A stretch of 6,466 nucleotides of DNA from SCTG01 sp964384595 (GTDB lineage: Bacteria > Nitrospirota > Nitrospiria > Nitrospirales > NS-4). The notes under the pieces are model-generated. The model was not told the DNA's origin. It saw only the letters and a list, made by a program, of their open reading frames with translations, and did no database searches. Shown here piece after piece: positions 1 through 5,455 of this stretch; the stretch's first letter is position 1; each line of letters starts with the position of its first letter. A program made the translations under genes and the position numbers. The DNA is taken from positions 1 to 6,466 of the forward strand of contig CAYLLY010000115.1 in assembly GCA_964384595.1 (NCBI GenBank). Reading direction: 5' to 3'.

Positions 1-341
1 GTCTCCTGGATCACGGCGTAGCCGTCCACCTTGCCGTTGGTTTCGGCCTTGAAGGTCCGGAACGATTCTTCAGGGAATTTCCAGCCGATGCGCTCCTGGA
101 TCCGGACTTTCTGATCGGGCGTCGGCTTGAGCTCCTCCGCCCGGATGTGCTGAGACTTGGGAAACAACAGCTTGAGGGCCTGCTCCTCGGTGAGATAGAC
201 ATCGATGCTGCCGAGTTCTTCCTCGGTCAGCCACCGCTTCAGGTCCGGGTCCCAGGTCCGTTTCCCCGGCTCCGAGGCGTCGACGAAGGGGGCGAGCGCG
301 AACCACAGTGGCAGGGCGGCCGTCAGCACGCGTCTCAGCAT
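1..341 (-). CDS. FMN-binding-domain secreted protein, N-terminal part (runs off left edge)
   Basis: The frame opens with ATG at 341 and is open through 113 codons to the window edge, so the C-terminal part is missing. An AAGGA ribosome site lies 6 bases before the ATG (348-352). Residues 1-22 look like a Sec signal peptide (MLRR, then a hydrophobic stretch, then VDA before Ser23), so the product should act in the periplasm. The rest (VYLTEEQALKLLFP at 48-61, LKPTPDQKVRIQERIGWKFP at 71-90, KVDGYAVIQE at 104-113) resembles the start of FMN-binding domain proteins related to RnfG/NqrC, in which a Thr carries covalently bound FMN. That Thr motif lies further downstream and is not in the window, so flavin binding cannot be confirmed here. 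The gene overlaps the lipoprotein gene by 7 bases, which implies translational coupling. The likely role is extracytoplasmic electron transfer; the electron partner is unknown. Confidence 0.
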   Translation of the reverse strand, partial: MLRRVLTAALPLWFALAPFVDASEPGKRTWDPDLKRWLTEEELGSIDVYLTEEQALKLLFPKSQHIRAEELKPTPDQKVRIQERIGWKFPEESFRTFKAETNGKVDGYAVIQE

Positions 342-796
342 CCCTTTTCCTTGAGACGCCGGGTGATCTCCGCCGCGACGGCCTGCTCTTCCGCGGTGTT
401 GCCGGGAATCCCGCGCCACTGGCGCATGCGGACGCCCATTGGAGACCACTCCTCGCGAAGCTGGAGGACCGTTGCGACGGCCCCGGTCCCTTCCCTCTTC
501 ACTTCCACCACGTACTTCAACCGCTCTTTGTTGACGTCGCGCTGGAAAAAACCCGCAGGCCGGGAACCTTCGACCTCCACCCATTGCGTTTCAAGCACCC
601 CCGCCGCCTTGTTGATCGTCTCGATCTGAACGTCAGCGATGGTCAAGATGGCGGCATCCCACGCTTGGTCGAGGGAGCACGAAGAAACCGCGGTCGGTTT
701 CCCCGCCAGGGTCATGCACCCTGACAGCAGGACACACCCCAAGGCTGGAAGCTTTTTCCACAGCGTGACCATCACTTCTCTAAGGCGCGGCATCAT
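335..796 (-). CDS. small outer-membrane-type lipoprotein of unknown function
   Basis: This 153-residue protein begins with a signal peptide and lipobox: basic residues KK at 14-15, a hydrophobic run, then Leu24-Ser25-Gly26 before Cys27, the predicted lipidated residue. Met28 and Thr29 after the Cys carry no Asp at +2, which favours outer-membrane sorting if Lol rules apply. The mature part is about 127 residues, with a conserved-looking core of mixed strands and helices (LDQAWDAAI, TINKAAGVLETQW, LKYVVEVKREG) that vaguely recalls BamC/NlpB-like or DUF-type lipoproteins; I do not recognise a specific family. AAGGAG (806-811) lies 9 bases before the first of two adjacent ATG codons (796, 793), so the first is chosen; Met9 is a poorer alternative. 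Its stop overlaps the start of the FMN-binding-domain gene (ATGCTGA), so the two are probably made together. It lies downstream of the porin, after two strong hairpins. Confidence 0.8.
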   Translation of the reverse strand: MMPRLREVMVTLWKKLPALGCVLLSGCMTLAGKPTAVSSCSLDQAWDAAILTIADVQIETINKAAGVLETQWVEVEGSRPAGFFQRDVNKERLKYVVEVKREGTGAVATVLQLREEWSPMGVRMRQWRGIPGNTAEEQAVAAEITRRLKEKGC

Positions 797-805
797 AACT
801 TTGCT

Positions 806-811
806 CTCCTT
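806..811 (-). promoter_or_regulatory. ribosome binding site of the lipoprotein gene
   Basis: AAGGAG on the minus strand, 9 bases before ATG 796 and 12 before ATG 793. It decides for the 796/793 pair over the internal Met at residue 9. Confidence 0.7.
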
Positions 812-823
812 CTAAAAGCAAGG

Positions 824-872
824 AAGGGGAGAGGAAAGGCGCTGGTCGCCAGCATCCTTATCCTCTCCCCTT
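824..872 (-). terminator. long stem-loop, possible terminator or leader structure
   Basis: AAGGGGAGAGGA (824-835) is perfectly complementary to TCCTCTCCCCTT (861-872), giving a 12-bp stem. Inside it AAGG (836-839) can pair with CCTT (856-859) and GCTGG (841-845) with CCAGC (849-853), so the structure is almost continuously paired. In the minus direction the stem is followed by CCTTGCTTTT, a weak T-rich tail, and 12 bases beyond the stem begins the lipoprotein ribosome site. It could end the porin transcript in part, or act as an mRNA-stabilising or processing element between porin and lipoprotein. The pairing is seen directly; the function is inferred. Confidence 0.5.
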
Positions 873-878
873 GGCACA

Positions 879-908
879 GTGGGCGGGCGAGGAGGGTCGC
901 CCGCCCAC
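879..908 (-). terminator. GC-rich perfect hairpin just after the porin stop
   Basis: GTGGGCGGGCGA (879-890) and TCGCCCGCCCAC (897-908) form a perfect 12-bp stem with a 6-base loop, starting 11 bases after the porin stop codon. Its position and stability fit a transcription terminator or a 3' mRNA-protecting hairpin, but no T-run follows on the minus strand, so it is not a textbook intrinsic terminator. It works with, or is followed by, the second hairpin at 824-872. Confidence 0.5.
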
Positions 909-919
909 GAGGCACTCGC

Positions 920-2281
920 TTAGAAATACGTTGCGACGGAGAAGAGGAATCCATTCCCGTCAATCCGGCTGTTGTTGCCGGGAGTGAGGTTGGTGCCCAC
1001 TTGAGAGTTGAACTGATAATCGAGCTTGAACACGGTGTCCTCGACCGGCCTGAAGTTCAATCCGAGCGTCACCCGCTGCAACTCGCCCGTATTCCCCCCC
1101 GTGGCCGTCAGGGTCCGATTGTTCGTATCGGTGTCAATGTCGTCCCATCGGACCACCGCCGTGAAGGTCGAGGCGTCGGTAAAGTGCGTGGGCGCCCACT
1201 TCTTGAGGAAGTCCGGGAGGAAGTGGTAGTTGCCTTGCACATAGTACCCAGCCATGCCGTTCGTGGTCACGGGACCGAAGCCCGGGGAATCAATTCGAGC
1301 CCATGCGGCTTCCCCGATCACCTCGAAGGGCCCACGCTGAAGCGTCCAGTCAATGGCATAAATATTGATGTACTTATCGGCGTTGGGGGTATAGGCCGCA
1401 TGGGCGGCGGATCCGGCGACTTCGACGCCCAGGAATGGGCTGAAAGCCACGCGCCCGACCACCCCTTTGTCATTATTGTTGTCGGTTCTGGTGTTGCCCC
1501 CGAAGCCACGCAGGCCGGTAGCGTCGGTGACCGCGGTGCCTTGGGTTGTTGCAAATCCGTTGGTAACGTAGATTTCATAATCCAACTTCGAGAGTCGGGA
1601 TGGATAGAAAGTGCCGTAGAAGCCCATGCCGGGCACGAACCATGTGCTGGGGATGATCAACCTGGACACCAGCGGCCGGTCGGTCAAGTCATTGAGGGGG
1701 GAGTCATGCAGCAGGTTGAATTTGCCCACCGGGGTGAGCAGAATGCCGGCCCGAAAGTTCAACGGCTCCGTAATCAGGTAATCAATCGTGGCGAACTCGA
1801 TCTTGATCTCACCGCCTCCCCCTACATTGTTCGGCCCGCCGTGCTCGATCTCGATCTCGGCGGCCACCTTGATCCGATCCGTCACATCCCCGTAGATGAA
1901 GGGAATGAACCGGGCCACCTCAAAGTTGGTGGCTCGTGTGCGGGTTAAGTTGCGATCGGTCAGGAAGTTTGTTTCATAGTCCATATACCCGCCGACCGTG
2001 GCCTTGGGTGCCGAAACGAACGGCTTGGCATAGATCAGCTTGCCGCTGCCGGTGCTGCCGACGCTGAGCGGCTTCTCGCCGGCCTTCGCCGCCTTTTCCT
2101 TCTCCTTGCCCTCCTCCTTCGCTTCCCTGGCCTCGTGCTTGGTCAGCACTTCCACCATCTTCTCGAGCTTTTTGATCCGTTCCTCCAATGCCTTCTCGGT
2201 TTTCTCGTCGGCCATCGCCGAGAGCGGGGCGCCGCCCAGCAGGCAGGCTGAGAGGACCCCGATGATCGCCAGTCGTCGCAT
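920..2281 (-). CDS. outer-membrane porin with N-terminal coiled coil (OprO/OprP- or DcaP-like)
   Basis: This 453-residue protein starts with a clear signal peptide (MRR, hydrophobic stretch, cleavage predicted after SAMA at residue 24). Residues 25-65 are a charged coiled coil rich in Glu and Lys (ALEERIKKLEKMVEVL), as seen in trimeric porins where this segment links or orders the monomers. From about residue 95 (VGGYMDYETNF) to the end, alternating hydrophobic and polar strands with Asn/Gly/Asp-rich loops indicate a beta-barrel, and the chain ends in FSVATYF, the terminal aromatic signal read by the Bam machinery. The family resembles phosphate-selective OprO/P and DcaP-type porins; the true substrate cannot be read from the sequence. 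The start is firm: AAGGAGG (2287-2293) lies 5 bases before ATG 2281. It follows the Com-like gene by 111 bases. Placement after a ferric-type ABC importer and a Fur-like site suggests a role in uptake under metal control, which is inference. Confidence 0.88.
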   Translation of the reverse strand: MRRLAIIGVLSACLLGGAPLSAMADEKTEKALEERIKKLEKMVEVLTKHEAREAKEEGKEKEKAAKAGEKPLSVGSTGSGKLIYAKPFVSAPKATVGGYMDYETNFLTDRNLTRTRATNFEVARFIPFIYGDVTDRIKVAAEIEIEHGGPNNVGGGGEIKIEFATIDYLITEPLNFRAGILLTPVGKFNLLHDSPLNDLTDRPLVSRLIIPSTWFVPGMGFYGTFYPSRLSKLDYEIYVTNGFATTQGTAVTDATGLRGFGGNTRTDNNNDKGVVGRVAFSPFLGVEVAGSAAHAAYTPNADKYINIYAIDWTLQRGPFEVIGEAAWARIDSPGFGPVTTNGMAGYYVQGNYHFLPDFLKKWAPTHFTDASTFTAVVRWDDIDTDTNNRTLTATGGNTGELQRVTLGLNFRPVEDTVFKLDYQFNSQVGTNLTPGNNSRIDGNGFLFSVATYF

Positions 2282-2286
2282 GACTT

Positions 2287-2293
2287 CCTCCTT
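2287..2293 (-). promoter_or_regulatory. strong ribosome binding site of the porin gene
   Basis: AAGGAGG on the minus strand, 5 bases before the porin ATG at 2281. This is a near-consensus Shine-Dalgarno sequence and fits a highly made outer-membrane protein. Confidence 0.85.
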
Positions 2294-2338
2294 GGTTCTT
2301 CGTTGCGATTGCTACTGGGACTCGGGGTCCTCTCGTTG

Positions 2339-2361
2339 CAGGATGGAACGCACGCATCCTG
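2339..2361 (-). other. stem-loop in the porin leader
   Basis: In the 111-base leader between the Com-like gene and the porin, CAGGAT and ATCCTG form a perfect 6-bp stem around an 11-base loop. A second short stem (GGAC with GTCC) lies closer to the porin start, in 2319-2331. They may shape the leader RNA, and with the Com-like gene just upstream they are candidate RNA-binding targets, but the stems are short and could be chance. Confidence 0.3.
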
Positions 2362-2392
2362 ATTCATTCCGTCGCGGTAGTCTTTTCCGGGC

Positions 2393-2403
2393 TCACCTCC
2401 TTT
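2393..2403 (-). promoter_or_regulatory. extended Shine-Dalgarno sequence over the Com-like stop codon, no start nearby
   Basis: AAAGGAGGTGA matches the complement of the usual 16S rRNA 3' end over 11 bases. It covers the last Arg codons and stop of the Com-like gene. The next ATG (2367) is about 28 bases beyond AGGAGG, too far for normal initiation, and the porin start is 111 bases beyond the stop. It may be a ribosome standby site, a relic of a lost leader peptide, or chance. Confidence 0.4.
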
Positions 2404-2569
2404 GTGTGAGTGGTTCGTATCCCTCGATGTCGGCAAAGCGGATCAGCACGATCCGTTTGCATCGGCGGCACTTCACCTCGATGCCCTCCGGGGCCATCTT
2501 GGCCAGCAAGTTTCCGCATTCGCAGCGGCATTGCTCGGGGAGGACCGGCCGGTCACCGCAGCCAATCAT
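2393..2569 (-). CDS. Com-like zinc-ribbon small regulatory protein
   Basis: With the ATG at 2569 this is a 58-residue protein. Its core, CRCECGNLLAK at residues 14-24 and VKCRRCKRIVLIRF at 32-45, closely follows the plan of phage Mu Com, a zinc-finger protein that binds mom mRNA and activates its translation, and of the Com family of small regulators found on bacterial chromosomes. Likely zinc ligands are Cys16 (or Cys14), Cys18, Cys34 and Cys37; the first pair is CxC rather than the CxxC of Mu Com. The C-terminal half is basic (KCRRCKRI), as expected for nucleic-acid binding. The start is uncertain: GTG 2575 or TTG 2608 (71 residues) are possible, but TTG 2608 lies inside the Fur-like palindrome and no candidate has a good ribosome site. 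The last codons, AGG AGG TGA, double as a Shine-Dalgarno sequence. It lies directly upstream of the porin and may control it, which is inference. Confidence 0.75.
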   Translation of the reverse strand: MIGCGDRPVLPEQCRCECGNLLAKMAPEGIEVKCRRCKRIVLIRFADIEGYEPLTQRR

Positions 2570-2591
2570 TGGCACTGCATCCCGATCAATA

Positions 2592-2618
2592 TGAGAGTGT
2601 AATTGCAATTCATTCTCA
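2592..2618. promoter_or_regulatory. imperfect palindrome with candidate Fur box
   Basis: TGAGAGTGTAATTG (2592-2605) and CAATTCATTCTCA (2606-2618) are inverted copies with one mismatch and one extra base. Within it, TGCAATTCATTCTCA (2604-2618) matches the Fur 7-1-7 pattern TGAnAATnATTnTCA at 10 of 12 defined bases, with the right half perfect. It sits in the AT-rich region just upstream of the Com-like and porin genes, where a Fur-type repressor would be expected to act. Fur binding itself is inferred. Confidence 0.45.
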
Positions 2619-2630
2619 ATTCACACGCAG

Positions 2631-2652
2631 AAAAAAGAGCCCACCTGTGGAC
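2631..2652 (-). terminator. short hairpin followed by a T-run, candidate terminator or attenuator
   Basis: On the minus strand GTCCA and TGGGC pair (one T-G wobble) around a CAGG loop (2639-2652), and two bases later six T residues follow (2631-2636). The form is that of an intrinsic terminator, but the stem is only 5 bp. It could end the ABC importer transcript about 150 bases after its last gene, or act as a leader attenuator if the promoter at 2720-2749 is real. Confidence 0.35.
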
Positions 2653-2719
2653 GGTGAAAATGTTGTTTTAGCCTGATCAATCAAGTTATTTAGCAATTAT
2701 ATGAAATTGAGAACGAGTA

Positions 2720-2749
2720 TTGATATCTTATGTGACTCTACCATGTCAA
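2720..2749 (-). promoter_or_regulatory. candidate sigma-70 promoter for the Com-like and porin genes
   Basis: On the minus strand a perfect -35 TTGACA (2744-2749) is followed after 18 bases by TATCAA (2720-2725), which matches the -10 consensus at 4 of 6 positions. The region is AT-rich. A Fur-like half site (TGAGAA on the plus strand at 2709-2714) lies just past the -10. A perfect TATAAT is present at 2696-2701 but has no good -35. The promoter would read leftwards into the Com-like and porin genes. Confidence 0.4.
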
Positions 2750-2800
2750 GGGTATTTTTCATAGATTTTGGGGCTGCGCAAGTGGTTGATTCGGCAGGGA

Positions 2801-3844
2801 TTACGAGCGCTTGGTGAACGTGACGATGTGGGTGGCCACGATCTTGAGCTCGACCGAAGTGCCGATCGGGTACACCGTGGTGGACGCTTCGCTGCTGTGG
2901 AGATGTTGTCCGGAGGGCAGGAGCACGGTGTACAGGTTTTCGGACCCCCTGAACTGCCGTCCCGCGATCTGGGCCGTCCCCGGAGAAGCGGGCGTGATGT
3001 GCACGTCGTCGGGGCGGATCATGATTTCGACCGCCGCACCGGCCGGATGCCCGGCCACATTCTCGAAGACGCCCACTTCCGTGTGGATCTTGCCGTTGTC
3101 CACGCGGCCGGGGAGGAAGTCCGCCTGGCCGACGAAATTCGCGACGAAGGGGGTGGAGGGCGTGTGGTAGATGGACTCCGGGTTGTCGATCTGCTCCAGC
3201 CGTCCCCGGTTCAGCACGGCGATCCGGTCGGCCATCGCGAAGGCCTCATCGTGATCGTGCGTGACCAGCACGGCCGTAATCCCGGTTCGCCGGAGGATTT
3301 CCTGCACTTCTTCGCGCATCTGCCCCCGCATGTCGGGGTCCAGATTGCTGAACGGCTCGTCCAGCAGGAGCACGACGGGCTTGGGCGCGAGCGCGCGGGC
3401 GATCGCGACGCGCTGTTGCTGGCCGCCGGAGAGTTCGTGGGGGTACCGGTCCTTCAGGTCTGTCAGTCCGACGAGGTCCAGCGTCGTTGCGACCATGCGC
3501 GTGGCCGCCTGTGGCTCCAGGCGGCGCAACCCGAACGCGACGTTCCGGGCCACGGTAAGGTGCGGGAACAGCGCGTAGTCCTGAAACACCATTCCCACGC
3601 CGCGTTCTTCGGGCGGGACGCAATGCTTGCCGTCGCACACCAGGCGCCCCGCGATCCGGACCTCCCCGGCCTGGGGATGCTCGAAGCCGGCGATGGCCCG
3701 GAGCACGGTGGTCTTGCCGCACCCGCTGGGGCCCAGGACGGACAGGGTCGCGCCCTCGGCGACGTCGAGGGAGAGGTCATAGAGCGCCGGCTCAACGGCG
3801 TAGGGATAAGTGAGCGTCACGCGGGAGAGTTCGATCAGCGTCAT
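2801..3844 (-). CDS. ABC importer ATPase, ferric iron type (FbpC-like)
   Basis: This 347-residue cytoplasmic ATPase would power import through the neighbouring permease. All ABC motifs are intact: Walker A GPSGCGKTT at 38-46, Q-loop Gln88 in VFQDYALF, signature LSGGQ at 138-142, Walker B VVLLLDEP at 157-164 with catalytic Glu163, D-loop SNLD at 166-169, and switch His196. Residues from about 240 to the end form a C-terminal TOBE-like extension (VEIMIRPDDVHI at 272-283), typical of the FbpC/PotA/CysA-type importers, and the length matches FbpC (about 350). The start is ATG 3844, which overlaps the permease stop in ATGA, so the two are translationally coupled; the frame stays open further upstream but that stretch is the permease read in another frame. 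The family handles ferric iron, thiamine, polyamines or sulfate; the neighbours point to iron, without proof. Confidence 0.93.
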   Translation of the reverse strand: MTLIELSRVTLTYPYAVEPALYDLSLDVAEGATLSVLGPSGCGKTTVLRAIAGFEHPQAGEVRIAGRLVCDGKHCVPPEERGVGMVFQDYALFPHLTVARNVAFGLRRLEPQAATRMVATTLDLVGLTDLKDRYPHELSGGQQQRVAIARALAPKPVVLLLDEPFSNLDPDMRGQMREEVQEILRRTGITAVLVTHDHDEAFAMADRIAVLNRGRLEQIDNPESIYHTPSTPFVANFVGQADFLPGRVDNGKIHTEVGVFENVAGHPAGAAVEIMIRPDDVHITPASPGTAQIAGRQFRGSENLYTVLLPSGQHLHSSEASTTVYPIGTSVELKIVATHIVTFTKRS

Positions 3845-5454
3845 ACGAGCTTCTTCTCCCGCAGGCGCGTCACCACGAGCCAGGGTAGCGCCGTGAACGC
3901 GATCAGGATCAGGGCCAGTGCGCCCGCTTTGGCGTACTCGGCCTCCACCGTGTGAATGTAAACCCGCACCGGTAGCGTGTCGAAGCCGGCCGGACGGAGC
4001 AGCAGCGTGGCGTCGAGCTCCTTCATGGCGGAGATGAACACCAGGGTCCAGACCGCAAACAGGGTCGGGCGCACGAGGGGAGCCAGGATCCGGCGCAGCA
4101 CGGTTCCCGGCGAGGCGGCCAGCGAGCGCGCGGCCTCTTCGAGATGCGGGTTGATGCCGGCGAGCGCCGCGTCGATGCCCTGGACGGACTGGGTCAGAAA
4201 GCGGATCAGGTACGCCAGGACGAGGACGCCGACCGTGCCGTACAGCCAGGGCAGGTACGTGTTGTACAGGAGAATCAAGCTCAGGCCGAGGACGGTGCCG
4301 GGGATCGCATAGCCCACCTGGATGGTTCCCGAGAGCGCCGCGCCGGTCGGGCCCTTGGCGCGCGCGGCGCTGAACGCGATGAGGAATCCGATGATCATCG
4401 CGAGGGTGGCGGCTATGCCGGCCACTGCGAGGCTGTTCTCGATGAATCGCCACTGTTCGCCCAGGACGTCGAGGAACTGGCTCACGGTGCCGGTTTGCGC
4501 GATGAGCACCCCCAGCGGGATGAAGACCGACAGGCTCAGGATGCCGCCCGCCAGCGCGACGGCGGGCCAGCGCCACCGGCCGAGATGGATGGGATGCGCG
4601 ACCCGCGCGGTGCCGGTGATCGTGACGTATGAGCGCCGGCTGAGCAGCGCCCGCTGTCCGACCAGGACGCCGAGCGTGAGGAGGACCAGCACGAAGGAGA
4701 GCAGGGCGGCGGCGGCCTGGTCGAACCGCGTGTTGAGCTGGTGATAGATCGCGGTGGTGAACACCTGCACGCGGAGCAGAGACAACGAGCCGAAGTCGGA
4801 CAGCGCGTAGAGAAAAGCCAGCAGCCCTCCCGCCAGGATGCTCGGCCGGAGCAACGGCAGCGTGACCCGGCGCAGCACGCCCAGCGGGTGTTCTCCCAGC
4901 GAGCGGGCGGTTTCCTCGACGGACGGATTGGTGGCCTCCAGCGCCGCGCCGACCAGCAGGAAGATGTACGGATAGGTGAAGAGGCCCAGCACGAAGACCC
5001 CGCCCCAGAAGCCATAGATGTTCGTCCACTGCTGGTGGGAACCGGTGAGCGCCGAAAGCCAGGTATTGAACGACCCGACCGGCCCCAGGAGCGCGATGTA
5101 GGTCATGGCGCCGATATAGGAAGGAATCGCGAGCGGGATCACGGCCAGCCACCGGCAGGCGTTTCTGAAGGGCATATCGGTGCGGACCACCAGCCATGCC
5201 AGGGGCAGGGCCAGGGTCATCGCCCAGGCGGTCGCGAGTCCGGCCAGCGCCAGCGTCGTAAAGGCGAGGTCGGCAAGCGCCCCGACCGAGAGCGCGCCGA
5301 GCGTGCCGGCCTGCATTGCCGAAGAGGCGAGATAGAGCAGCGGGGGGAGAATCAGGAGGCCCACGCCGGCCAGTAACGCGACGGTTCCTGCCTGGGCGAG
5401 CCGGCTCGACGCCGGAACAGGGCTCTCAAGGACTATGGGGGCGGCCTGCGTCAT
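3841..5454 (-). CDS. ABC importer permease, fused double-domain (FbpB-like)
   Basis: This 537-residue inner-membrane protein has two tandem permease domains and about 12 hydrophobic helices (roughly 24-46, 61-90, 102-125, 148-172, 207-228, 247-270, then 296-320, 340-362, 378-398, 404-421, 463-480, 509-530). Each half carries an EAA loop that docks on the ATPase: EETARSLGEHPLGVLRRVTL near 180-199 and EEAARSLAASPGTVLRRILA at 439-458. The fused layout and length are typical of FbpB/AfuB ferric iron permeases and distinguish it from single-domain permeases. The ATG at 5454 comes 1 base after the binding-protein stop, with GGTGA just before it as a modest ribosome site. The stop overlaps the ATPase start by 4 bases. 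The predicted job is to pass the ligand released by the periplasmic binding protein into the cytoplasm. Confidence 0.93.
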   Translation of the reverse strand: MTQAAPIVLESPVPASSRLAQAGTVALLAGVGLLILPPLLYLASSAMQAGTLGALSVGALADLAFTTLALAGLATAWAMTLALPLAWLVVRTDMPFRNACRWLAVIPLAIPSYIGAMTYIALLGPVGSFNTWLSALTGSHQQWTNIYGFWGGVFVLGLFTYPYIFLLVGAALEATNPSVEETARSLGEHPLGVLRRVTLPLLRPSILAGGLLAFLYALSDFGSLSLLRVQVFTTAIYHQLNTRFDQAAAALLSFVLVLLTLGVLVGQRALLSRRSYVTITGTARVAHPIHLGRWRWPAVALAGGILSLSVFIPLGVLIAQTGTVSQFLDVLGEQWRFIENSLAVAGIAATLAMIIGFLIAFSAARAKGPTGAALSGTIQVGYAIPGTVLGLSLILLYNTYLPWLYGTVGVLVLAYLIRFLTQSVQGIDAALAGINPHLEEAARSLAASPGTVLRRILAPLVRPTLFAVWTLVFISAMKELDATLLLRPAGFDTLPVRVYIHTVEAEYAKAGALALILIAFTALPWLVVTRLREKKLV

Positions 5455-5455
5455 G

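Larger units (their letters stand above)
2570..2800. other. AT-rich intergenic regulatory region
   Basis: About 230 bases between the ATPase stop and the Com-like start. Base composition drops sharply to AT-rich compared with the flanking genes. It contains the candidate promoter, hairpin with T-run and Fur-like palindrome listed separately. I see no further gene in it on either strand. Confidence 0.7.

Noticed and set aside
1..341. Alternative minus-strand frames at the left edge (starting at 306 or 202)
   Set aside because: Their translations are Arg/Ser/Pro-rich without motifs, while the frame from ATG 341 has a signal peptide, a ribosome site and an FMN-binding-protein-like sequence.
2143..2367. 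Possible small leader protein starting at ATG 2367 before the porin
   Set aside because: It is too far from the Shine-Dalgarno at 2393-2403, does not stop before the porin and continues out of frame inside the porin gene.
2731..2749. CRP/FNR-like site (TGTGA followed by GTCA)
   Set aside because: The second half does not match TCACA at the required spacing, and TTGATTGATCA nearby lacks the 4-base FNR spacer.
2768..3955. Long plus-strand open frame opposite the ATPase (395 codons), and similar ones opposite the porin (1001-1948) and permease (4741-5376)
   Set aside because: They are antisense shadows typical of GC-rich genes: low-complexity Arg/Gly/His-rich translations, no family motifs, and the minus-strand products are clear full-length proteins.
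3845..5197. Open frame extending the ATPase upstream by about 450 codons
   Set aside because: This stretch is the permease gene read in another frame; the translation is Arg/Pro-rich without motifs, and ATG 3844 gives the normal FbpC length with an ATGA overlap.
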